A stretch of DNA of 5,043 bases from JAMWZF01 sp041628615. Lineage in GTDB: Bacteria > Pseudomonadota > Alphaproteobacteria > Rhodobacterales > Rhodobacteraceae. Below the pieces are notes generated by a model that was not told where the DNA came from, did no database searches, and saw only the letters and a list, made by a program, of their open reading frames with translations. Shown here piece by piece: positions 1 to 5,043 of this stretch (position 1 is the first letter of the stretch; each line of letters begins with the position of its first letter). A program made the translations under genes and the position numbers. The stretch lies in NCBI GenBank assembly GCA_041628615.1, contig JBFKOW010000215.1, positions 1 to 5,043 of the forward strand, in the 5' to 3' direction.

Positions 1-2
1 AC

Positions 3-881
3 TGGCGCGCCGCCGGCCGGCTGTCGGACTGGCTTGCGGGCCGGGGCCGGATCGGCATCGGCGGCGTCGACACCCGGGCGCTGACCCGCGCGATCCGGCA
101 GCAGGGCGCGCCGCACGTGGCGCTGGCCCATGACCCCGACGGCCGGTTCGACCTCGACGCGCTGCTGGCGGCGGCGAGGGGGTTCAAGGGGCTGGTGGGC
201 CGGGACCTCGCCCGCGACGTGACCTGCGCCCAGTCCTACCGCTGGGACGAGACCCGCTGGGCCTGGCCGGATGGCTTCGGCCGGCAGGAGGCGCCCCGGC
301 ACCGGGTTGTCGCGGTGGACTACGGCGCCAAGCGCAACATCCTGCGCTGCCTCGCCTCGGCGGGCTGCGACGTCACCGTGCTGCCCGCCACTGCCACCGC
401 CGACGAGGTGCTGGCCCATGATCCGGACGGGCTGTTCCTGTCCAACGGCCCCGGCGATCCGGCGGCGACCGGCGCCTACGCGGTGCCGATGATCCGCGAG
501 ATCCTCGACCGCACCGACCTGCCGGTCTTCGGCATCTGCCTCGGTCATCAGATGCTGGCGCTGGCCCTCGGCGCGCGGACGGTGAAGATGAACCACGGCC
601 ACCACGGCGCCAACCACCCGGTGAAGGACCTCGAGACCGGCAAGGTCGAGATCACCTCGATGAACCACGGCTTCACCGTCGATGCCCAGACCCTGCCCGC
701 CGGCGTGATCGAGACCCATGTGAGCCTGTTCGACGGCTCCAACTGCGGCATCCGCGCCGCCGACCGGCCGGTCTACTCGGTGCAGTATCACCCCGAGGCG
801 AGCCCCGGCCCGCAGGACAGCTACTACCTGTTCGAACGTTTCGCCGACGCGATGGCCGCCCGGGCCGCCCAGCCCGCCTGA
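3..881 (+). CDS. carA: Carbamoyl-phosphate synthase small (glutaminase) subunit, 5'-truncated by window edge
   Basis: This subunit hydrolyses glutamine and passes ammonia to CarB, which makes carbamoyl phosphate for pyrimidine and arginine synthesis in the cytoplasm. The reading frame is open from base 3 and 292 residues are visible. It starts inside the N-terminal CarA domain (RGRIGIGGVDTRALTRAIR, typical of CarA) and continues into a class I glutamine amidotransferase domain. The nucleophile Cys lies in GICLGHQ (codon 537-539). The His and Glu of the triad lie in YHPEASPGP (codons 789-791 and 795-797). LSNGPGDP and MNHGFTVD are also present. The distances from these residues to the C-terminus equal those of E. 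coli CarA (Cys269, His353, Glu355 of 382), so roughly 90 N-terminal residues lie outside the window. The in-frame GTG at 117 is internal and not the start. No carB follows; the next gene is unrelated. Identification is firm. Confidence 0.97.
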   Translation, partial: WRAAGRLSDWLAGRGRIGIGGVDTRALTRAIRQQGAPHVALAHDPDGRFDLDALLAAARGFKGLVGRDLARDVTCAQSYRWDETRWAWPDGFGRQEAPRHRVVAVDYGAKRNILRCLASAGCDVTVLPATATADEVLAHDPDGLFLSNGPGDPAATGAYAVPMIREILDRTDLPVFGICLGHQMLALALGARTVKMNHGHHGANHPVKDLETGKVEITSMNHGFTVDAQTLPAGVIETHVSLFDGSNCGIRAADRPVYSVQYHPEASPGPQDSYYLFERFADAMAARAAQPA

Positions 882-887
882 CCCGGT

Positions 888-909
888 CCCGAGGCGCGGC
901 CGCGCCGGG
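888..909 (+). terminator. GC-rich hairpin just after carA, possible terminator or 3'-end element
   Basis: Starting 7 nt after the carA stop, CCC and GGCGC (888-890 and 893-897) can pair with GCGCC and GGG (902-906 and 907-909) around a GGCC loop, with a GA bulge. The core at 893-906 is a perfect 14-bp palindrome, GGCGCGGCCGCGCC. No U-tract follows, so it is not a canonical intrinsic terminator. In DNA this GC-rich such palindromes also arise by chance. A role in ending carA transcription before the CtrA-type promoter region is inference. Confidence 0.3.
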
Positions 910-936
910 GCGGTGCCGTCTCGGCCTTAACCACCG

Positions 937-952
937 TTAACGCGGCATTAAC
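937..952 (+). promoter_or_regulatory. Predicted CtrA-binding site (TTAA-N7-TTAAC)
   Basis: TTAACGCGGCATTAAC matches exactly the full CtrA consensus TTAA-N7-TTAAC known from Caulobacter and other alphaproteobacteria. A further TTAACC sits at 927-932, but its spacing to the next TTAA is 6, one short of the consensus. The cluster at 927-953 is an AT-rich island in very GC-rich DNA, so chance is less likely. It lies 57-72 bp before the preferred glycosyltransferase start at 1009, where a box covering the -35 region of a CtrA-activated promoter would be expected. I see no convincing -10 element. Repression rather than activation is equally possible. Confidence 0.6.
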
Positions 953-996
953 CTCGTTTGCCCATGCTCCGGCCCCGGGACCCTGCCCGCGACGAC

Positions 997-1008
997 GGGG
1001 GCGAGGAG
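997..1008 (+). promoter_or_regulatory. Purine-rich ribosome-binding region deciding the glycosyltransferase start
   Basis: GGGGGCGAGGAG directly precedes ATG 1009. The AGGAG touches the start codon, which is too close for a normal Shine-Dalgarno contact, but the GGGGG at 997-1001 is 7 nt away. The alternative in-frame starts, TTG 958 and ATG 964, have no purine-rich stretch before them and lie just after the CtrA-type box, where the promoter itself should be. The 1009 start is therefore preferred. Confidence 0.4.
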
Positions 1009-2955
1009 ATGGCAGAACCAACGGACGGACCCGCCGCGCGCGCCGCGGTGCCGCTGCGCGGACAGCGCGGCATCGATCCCGTTGGCCGGGCGCTGGTCCG
1101 GCGCGGGCTGCTCGGCTCGCGCAGCCTGTTCGAGGCCGAGGCCCGGGTCCAGCGCGCCGAGGTCCGGCTGCCGGACGCGCTGCGGCTGGCCTTCGCGGTG
1201 CCCGAGGAGGATATCGCCGCCGCGGTGGCCGAGGTCGCCCGCACCCGGCTGATCGACCCTCTGGTCCGGCCGCCGGACCCGGCGCTGATCCGCCGGGTCG
1301 GGGCCGCGGCCTGCGCGCGGCTCGGGGTGCTGCCATGGCGGCGGGCGGGCGGCAGCACGGTGGTGCTGACCTCCCGGCCCGACGAGATCGTCCGGCACGA
1401 GGCCGAACTGGCCGCCGCGCTCGGACCGATCTCGGTCGCGGTGGCCACCGAGCGCCAGATCACCGCGGCGCTGCAGCGCCACGCCGCCCGCGATCTCGCC
1501 GCCGCCGCCGAGGTGCGGCTGGACGAGGGCCTCAGTTCGCGCGGCTGGCAGCGCAGCGGGGCGCTCTGGCTCTTCATCGGGCTGGTGCTCGGCGTCGCCG
1601 CCGCGTTCGCCGCCGCGCCACGGGCGACCTTCCTCGTGCTGGCGGTCTGGGCGGTGGCGACGCTGGCGCTGTCCACCGCGCTGAAGGTGGCGGCCTTCGC
1701 CGCGGTGCTGCGGCAGCCCCGCGGCGGCTCCCCGAAGGCCACCGCCTTGCCGCTGCGGCTGCCCACGGTGACGATCCTCGTGCCGCTCTACCGCGAGAAG
1801 GCGATCGCCGCACACCTGCTGGCCCGGCTGCAGGCGCTGGACTACCCGCAGGAACTGCTCGACATCTGCCTGATCCTCGAACAGGACGACGTGCTGACCC
1901 GGGCCACCATCGCCGGAACCGAGCTGCCGCCCTGGATCCGGACCTTCACCGTGCCGCGCGGCAGCGTGAAGACCAAGCCGCGGGCGCTGAACTACGCGCT
2001 CGATTTCGCCCGCGGCTCGATCGTCGGGGTCTACGACGCCGAGGACGCCCCCGCCCCCGACCAGATCCGCAAGGTGGTGGCCCGGTTCGCCGCCGCCCCG
2101 CCGCAGGTCGCCTGCCTGCAGGGCATCCTCGACTACTACAATTCGCGGGCGAACTGGCTGTCGCGGTGCTTCACGCTGGAATACGCCACCTGGTTCCGGA
2201 TCATGCTGCCCGGGCTGGCACGGATGGGGCTGGTGGTGCCGCTGGGCGGGACCACCCTGTTCTTCCGCCGCGCGGTGCTGGAGGAACTGGGCGGCTGGGA
2301 CGCCCACAACGTGACCGAGGACGCCGACCTCGGGCTGCGGCTCGCCCGCGCCGGCTACCGCACCGAACTGCTGCACACGGTCACCGAGGAAGAGGCCAAT
2401 TGCCGCCCCTGGCCCTGGATCAAGCAGCGGTCGCGCTGGCTCAAGGGCTACGCGATCACCTACGGGGTGCACATGCGGCGGCCGCTGCGGCTGCTGCGGG
2501 AACTGGGCTGGTGGCGCTTCGCCGGGGTGCAGGTGCTGTTCGCCGGAACCCTGTCGCAATTCGTGCTGGCGCCGGTGCTGTGGTCGTTCTGGAGCTTCCC
2601 GCTGGGCCTGACCCACCCGCTCGAAGGGGTTTTCGGGATGCCGGTGATCATCGTGCTCGGCACGCTGTTCGTGGCTTCCGAACTGGTCAACGTCGCGGTG
2701 GCGGCGGTGGCGGTGCAGCGGGCGGGCAAGCCGGCGCTGATGGTCTGGGCGCCGACGCTGCACGCCTATTTCCCGCTCGCCGCCGTGGCCTGCTACCGGG
2801 GGCTGGCGGAACTCGCCTTCCGGCCCTTCTACTGGGACAAGACCGACCACGGCCTGTTCCTGCCGGGGCGCAACGGCACCGGGACTGCGCGGCCGGGACG
2901 GGCGGCCGCTACTCCGCCGCCTCCACCGACTCCGCGTCAAGACGAAGCCGGGTGA
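1009..2955 (+). CDS. Membrane family 2 glycosyltransferase with N-terminal MshEN-like domain
   Basis: An inner-membrane enzyme predicted to transfer sugar from a nucleotide sugar, probably for a surface polysaccharide; the product cannot be read from sequence. It has 648 residues from ATG 1009. Residues 24-76 form a degenerate MshEN (T2SS-E N-terminal) repeat pair. Two transmembrane helices lie near 186-225. The GT2 domain starts at about 251 (TVTILVPLYRE) and carries EQDD (291-294), the DxD-like DAED (343-346), the TEDAD acceptor motif (436-440) and QRSRW (Q473-W477, the QxxRW motif). All catalytic signatures are therefore intact. At least three hydrophobic segments follow near 504-530, 544-569 and 577-602. 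The domain set resembles NfrB-type glycosyltransferases, in which the MshEN domain sits at the C-terminus instead. The Pro-rich tail (PPPPPTPRQDEAG) lies in the 47-bp overlap with the convergent GntR gene. A CtrA-type box lies upstream. The fold is secure; the pathway is unknown. Confidence 0.92.
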   Translation: MAEPTDGPAARAAVPLRGQRGIDPVGRALVRRGLLGSRSLFEAEARVQRAEVRLPDALRLAFAVPEEDIAAAVAEVARTRLIDPLVRPPDPALIRRVGAAACARLGVLPWRRAGGSTVVLTSRPDEIVRHEAELAAALGPISVAVATERQITAALQRHAARDLAAAAEVRLDEGLSSRGWQRSGALWLFIGLVLGVAAAFAAAPRATFLVLAVWAVATLALSTALKVAAFAAVLRQPRGGSPKATALPLRLPTVTILVPLYREKAIAAHLLARLQALDYPQELLDICLILEQDDVLTRATIAGTELPPWIRTFTVPRGSVKTKPRALNYALDFARGSIVGVYDAEDAPAPDQIRKVVARFAAAPPQVACLQGILDYYNSRANWLSRCFTLEYATWFRIMLPGLARMGLVVPLGGTTLFFRRAVLEELGGWDAHNVTEDADLGLRLARAGYRTELLHTVTEEEANCRPWPWIKQRSRWLKGYAITYGVHMRRPLRLLRELGWWRFAGVQVLFAGTLSQFVLAPVLWSFWSFPLGLTHPLEGVFGMPVIIVLGTLFVASELVNVAVAAVAVQRAGKPALMVWAPTLHAYFPLAAVACYRGLAELAFRPFYWDKTDHGLFLPGRNGTGTARPGRAAATPPPPPTPRQDEAG

Positions 2956-3580
2956 CGAAGGCCTTGGAAATGTGCTCCTTCAGCGCGGTGTAGGCCGCGT
3001 CGCCGTTGCCGGACTCGATCGCCTCGACGATGGCGCCATGCTCGCGCAGGGTGTCCTCGCCGCGCCCCGCCACCGCGATCGAGGTCGAGGCCAGCAGCGC
3101 CATCGACCGGTGCACCAAATCGAGCTGCTGCACCAGGAAGCGGTTGTGGCTGGCCAGGTGGATCTGCCGGTGAAAGCGCCGGTTGGCCCGCGACAGCGCC
3201 TCCGGGTCGTTCACCAGCGCCTTGTCGGCCTCGAACATCTCGCGCAGCAGCCGGATCTCCTCGGCGGTGCCGTGGCGGGCGGCGAGCCGGGCCGCCAGAC
3301 CCTCGAGTTCACCGCGCACGACGTAGAGTTCGGAGAGCTGGTTGTGGTCCAGCGAGGCGACGATCAGCGACCGCCCGTCGCGGGCCAGCAGCGACTGGGT
3401 CTCGAGCCGCTGCAGCGCCTCGCGGATCGGCGTCCGGCTGACCCCGAAGCGATCGGCCAGTTCGCTTTCGACCAGGCGGTCGCCGGGCTTGTAGACACCG
3501 GTGTCGATCGCCTCGAGGATCAGCGTGTAGGCGTCCCGGGGCGTTGATCTGGGGTCGGGGAGGTCGGGCTTGCCGCGCAT
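2909..3580 (-). CDS. GntR-family transcriptional regulator, FCD (FadR-type) subfamily
   Basis: A 223-residue cytoplasmic DNA-binding regulator, normal length for the family, usually responding to an organic acid or sugar-acid ligand. Residues 15-75 are the winged helix-turn-helix; LADRFGVSRTPIREALQRLE (41-60) is the typical recognition helix region. Residues from about 82 to 208 are the all-helical FCD ligand domain. Its usual metal ligands are present: Asn133 (Asp or Asn in this family) and His137 in NRRFH, His181 in LREHGAI, and His203 in KEH. The start ATG (complement of 3578-3580) has an AGGA 7 nt upstream; the stop is TAG. It is divergent from the HAD gene, 80 bp away, and converges on the glycosyltransferase, overlapping it by 47 bp. 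No catabolic operon adjoins it, so its ligand and targets cannot be inferred beyond possible autoregulation and control of the divergent gene. Confidence 0.93.
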   Translation of the reverse strand: MRGKPDLPDPRSTPRDAYTLILEAIDTGVYKPGDRLVESELADRFGVSRTPIREALQRLETQSLLARDGRSLIVASLDHNQLSELYVVRGELEGLAARLAARHGTAEEIRLLREMFEADKALVNDPEALSRANRRFHRQIHLASHNRFLVQQLDLVHRSMALLASTSIAVAGRGEDTLREHGAIVEAIESGNGDAAYTALKEHISKAFVTRLRLDAESVEAAE

Positions 3581-3587
3581 GGGCCGA

Positions 3588-3591
3588 TCCT
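3588..3591 (-). promoter_or_regulatory. Ribosome-binding site of the GntR regulator
   Basis: On the minus strand AGGA lies 7 nt before the ATG at 3580. It is the clearest Shine-Dalgarno in the window and supports that start. The preceding helix region (RSTPRDAYTLILEAI) fits a normal GntR N-terminus. Confidence 0.55.
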
Positions 3592-3616
3592 ACGCCGCGA
3601 CCGGCCGCGCAGGCAA

Positions 3617-3644
3617 GCGCGCCCGTTGCGGCGGCGCGCGCGCC
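3617..3644. repeat. GC inverted repeats in the divergent GntR/HAD promoter region
   Basis: GCGCGCC (3617-3623) and GGCGCGC (3633-3639) form a 7-bp inverted repeat with a 9-nt spacer. The second arm overlaps a perfect 12-bp palindrome, GGCGCGCGCGCC (3633-3644). The location between divergent genes, one a regulator, suits an operator. However, it does not match the GT-N-AC core common for FadR-type GntR proteins, and alternating GC repeats are cheap in this composition. Confidence 0.25.
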
Positions 3645-3648
3645 AGGC

Positions 3649-3654
3649 TAACCG
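3649..3654 (+). promoter_or_regulatory. Possible -10 element giving a leaderless HAD mRNA
   Basis: TAACCG ends 6 nt before the ATG at 3661, and no Shine-Dalgarno sequence is visible between. A -10 at this distance would place transcription start at or beside the ATG. TTGCGG at 3626-3631 could serve as a -35 with a 17-bp spacer. The match to consensus is weak and the call rests mainly on geometry. Confidence 0.25.
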
Positions 3655-3660
3655 GGCGGC

Positions 3661-4305
3661 ATGGTGGCCGCGTCCTTTTCCCATGTCCGCGTCTGGGTCT
3701 TCGACCTCGACAACACGCTCTACCCGCCCGAGGCGCGGCTGTTCGAGCAGATCGACGCCCGCATGGCGGCCTACGTCTCGGCGGCGCTGGGGATCGGGCT
3801 CGACGAGGCGGACCGGCTGCGGGAGGACTACTGGCGGCGCTACGGCACCACGCTGGCCGGACTGATGGCCGAGCACGGGCTCGACCCCGCTCCCTATCTC
3901 GACGACGTGCACCGGATCGACCTCGGCGGGCTCGCCGCCGACCCGGCGCTGGCCGCCGCCATCGCCGCCCTGCCCGGCCGGCGGATCGTCTACACCAACG
4001 GATCGCGGCCCTATGCCCTGCGGGTGCTGGCCGCGCGCGGGCTTGGCGGAGCCTTCGACGCGGTCTACGGGGTCGAGCACGCGGGCTACCGGCCGAAGCC
4101 GCAACAGGGCGCCTTCGAGGCGGTCTTCGCGCTCGACGGGACCGATCCCGCCCGGGGCGCGATGTTCGAGGACGATCCGCGCAACCTCGCCGCGCCGCAC
4201 GCGATGGGGATGCGGACCGTGCTGGTGGGGCCCACGCCGCACGCCGCCGAGCACATCCACCACCACACCAGCGATCTCGCGGCCTTCTTGTCGCAGCTTG
4301 CCTGA
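3661..4305 (+). CDS. HAD-superfamily phosphatase, pyrimidine 5'-nucleotidase type
   Basis: A 214-residue soluble phosphatase, of the length usual for the SDT1/pyrimidine 5'-nucleotidase group, whose members dephosphorylate UMP and CMP. All four HAD motifs are present: motif I DLDNTLY with nucleophile Asp15 and acid Asp17; motif II Thr112 in YTNGS; motif III Lys146 in YRPKPQ; motif IV EDDPRNL with Asp171 and Asp172. The helical cap lies between motif I and about residue 100, as in subfamily IA. The His-rich HIHHHT near residue 199 is C-terminal. The start is ATG 3661, as the protein would otherwise begin inside a conserved strand; no Shine-Dalgarno sequence precedes it. It is divergent from the GntR gene and 42 bp upstream of the UbiH-like gene. 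The substrate is a family-level inference; HAD enzymes are often promiscuous. Confidence 0.9.
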   Translation: MVAASFSHVRVWVFDLDNTLYPPEARLFEQIDARMAAYVSAALGIGLDEADRLREDYWRRYGTTLAGLMAEHGLDPAPYLDDVHRIDLGGLAADPALAAAIAALPGRRIVYTNGSRPYALRVLAARGLGGAFDAVYGVEHAGYRPKPQQGAFEAVFALDGTDPARGAMFEDDPRNLAAPHAMGMRTVLVGPTPHAAEHIHHHTSDLAAFLSQLA

Positions 4306-4319
4306 GCCGGCTTTCCGGC
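4306..4319 (+). terminator. Small hairpin after the HAD gene
   Basis: GCCGG (4306-4310) and CCGGC (4315-4319) pair around a CTTT loop immediately after the HAD stop. The stem is only 5 bp and no U-run follows, so termination is doubtful; it may be incidental. Confidence 0.15.
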
Positions 4320-4334
4320 CGGGCGGCGCGGGCC

Positions 4335-4340
4335 TACCTT
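4335..4340 (+). promoter_or_regulatory. Possible -10 element giving a leaderless mRNA for the UbiH-like gene
   Basis: TACCTT ends 7 nt before the ATG at 4348, and the bases between (GCCGGCC) hold no Shine-Dalgarno sequence. T, A and the final T agree with a -10 hexamer. Transcription from here would begin at the start codon. A good -35 is not evident. The layout repeats the one before the HAD gene. Confidence 0.3.
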
Positions 4341-4347
4341 GCCGGCC

Positions 4348-5043
4348 ATGACCGATGAAACGGATATCCTGATCGCCGGCGGCGGCGTCGCGGGGCTGAG
4401 CGCGGCGGCGGCCTTCGGCGCGGCCGGGTTCCGGGTGACCTGCGTCGACCCGGCGCCGCCGGTCACCGATGCCGGGGCCGACGGGGCCGACCTCAGGACC
4501 ACCGCCTTCCTGCAGCCGGCGCAGGCGCTGCTGGCCGAGGCCGGGCTCTGGGACCGGCTCGCGCCCCATGCCTCGGACCTGCGGGTGATGCGGATCGTCG
4601 ACGCCGGCGGCGAGAGCGCCGAGGCGCGGGTCAGCCGCGACTTCGACGCCGCCGACCTCGGCGACGCGCCGTTCGGGTGGAACCTGCCCAACTGGCTGCT
4701 CAGGCGCGAGATGGTCGCCCGGCTGGCCGACCTGCCGAACGTCGATTTCCGGCCCGGAACCGGGTTCGCCGGGCTGACGCCGCGCTCGGAGGCGGCGCTG
4801 GTGCGGCTGTCGGACGGTAGCCGGGTGGCGGCGCGGCTGCTGGTCGGGGCCGATGGCCGGGACAGCGCGGTGCGGGCGGCGCTGGGGATATCGGCACGGA
4901 CCCTGCGCTATGGCCAGAAGGCGGTGACCTTCGCGGTCACCCACGACGCGCCGCATGACGGCGTCTCGACCGAGATCCACCGCTCCGGCGGCCCCTTCAC
5001 CCTCGTCCCCCTGCCCGATCACGACGGGCGGCCCTGCTCGGCC
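4348..5043 (+). CDS. UbiH/UbiF-family FAD-dependent monooxygenase, 3'-truncated by window edge
   Basis: A flavoprotein hydroxylase of the UbiH/UbiF/Coq6 family, which uses FAD, NAD(P)H and O2 to hydroxylate the aromatic ring during ubiquinone synthesis at the inner membrane. 232 residues from ATG 4348 are visible, against roughly 400 in full-length relatives; no stop occurs before the edge. The N-terminal dinucleotide-binding fold has ILIAGGGVAGLSAA (Gly11, Gly13, Gly16). DLRTTAF (48-54) matches the DxRT(T/S) segment typical of Ubi hydroxylases. LVGADGRDSAVR (165-176) is the second FAD/NAD(P)H motif. GPFTLVPLPD (215-224) fits the UbiH-type middle region. The GHxxxP FAD motif expected downstream is outside the window. 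Alphaproteobacteria use UbiL, UbiM, UbiH-like and related paralogues with different ring positions, so I give no gene symbol. It may be cotranscribed with the HAD gene 42 bp upstream or have its own start. Confidence 0.88.
   Translation, partial: MTDETDILIAGGGVAGLSAAAAFGAAGFRVTCVDPAPPVTDAGADGADLRTTAFLQPAQALLAEAGLWDRLAPHASDLRVMRIVDAGGESAEARVSRDFDAADLGDAPFGWNLPNWLLRREMVARLADLPNVDFRPGTGFAGLTPRSEAALVRLSDGSRVAARLLVGADGRDSAVRAALGISARTLRYGQKAVTFAVTHDAPHDGVSTEIHRSGGPFTLVPLPDHDGRPCSA

Noticed and set aside
117..119. GTG 117 as the carA start
   Set aside because: The frame is open upstream to the window edge and encodes conserved CarA sequence (GIGGVDTRALTRAIR), so the GTG is an internal Val codon.
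958..1008. TTG 958 or ATG 964 as the glycosyltransferase start
   Set aside because: Both lie within 12 bp of the CtrA-type box, have no Shine-Dalgarno sequence, and add only a poorly ordered 15-17 residue extension before the MshEN-like domain.
937..2940. A 667-codon open frame on the minus strand, opposite the glycosyltransferase
   Set aside because: The protein is Arg/Gly/Pro/Gln/His-rich without any recognisable domain, and the plus-strand frame has all GT2 catalytic motifs. Long antisense frames are expected where third codon positions are nearly all G or C.
1335..2993. A 552-codon plus-strand frame overlapping the glycosyltransferase
   Set aside because: Out-of-frame shadow rich in Ala, Arg and Gly, with no domain and no ribosome-binding site.
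2972..3547. A 191-codon plus-strand frame opposite the GntR gene
   Set aside because: No recognisable domain; the opposite strand encodes a complete GntR/FCD protein with a good ribosome-binding site.
3661..4305. A functional link between carA and the HAD pyrimidine nucleotidase as a UMP synthesis/breakdown cluster
   Set aside because: Two unrelated genes lie between them, one on the opposite strand, and the nucleotidase substrate is only a family-level guess.
3520..5022. A 500-codon open frame on the minus strand, opposite the HAD and UbiH-like genes
   Set aside because: Low-complexity Arg/Gly/Pro-rich translation, crossing two well-supported genes and their intergenic gap; a composition artefact.

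Overview
The window is very GC-rich, with third codon positions almost entirely G or C. It looks like an alphaproteobacterial chromosome, most likely Rhodobacterales. This rests on protein character (CarA, an MshEN-type glycosyltransferase, a UbiH-like hydroxylase), on a textbook CtrA-type TTAA-N7-TTAAC box, and on short intergenic gaps. No mobile element, phage gene, tRNA, rRNA or CRISPR array is visible. Five protein genes fill nearly all of it; the two outer ones are cut by the window edges.

Layout: (1) 3-881 (+), the C-terminal three quarters of carA, the glutaminase subunit of carbamoyl-phosphate synthase; carB does not follow. (2) 882-1008, a regulatory gap with a GC hairpin after carA and then three TTAA elements, two of which form a perfect CtrA consensus. 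(3) 1009-2955 (+), a membrane family 2 glycosyltransferase carrying an N-terminal, sequence-degenerate MshEN domain, the fold that binds cyclic di-GMP in other proteins. (4) 2909-3580 (-), a GntR/FCD transcription regulator, convergent with the glycosyltransferase and overlapping its 3' end by 47 bp. (5) 3581-3660, an 80-bp divergent promoter region containing GC-rich inverted repeats. (6) 3661-4305 (+), a HAD phosphatase of the pyrimidine 5'-nucleotidase type. (7) 4348-5043 (+), the N-terminal part of a UbiH/UbiF-family FAD monooxygenase, probably in ubiquinone synthesis, running off the right edge.

Most genes are housekeeping and do not form one pathway. The most interesting unit is the glycosyltransferase with its upstream region. 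A CtrA box suggests cell-cycle or motility-linked transcription. The MshEN-like domain suggests control, or a relic of control, by cyclic di-GMP. Together they hint at a regulated surface polysaccharide function, although the sugar substrate cannot be told from the sequence. I see no clearly undescribed multi-gene system here.
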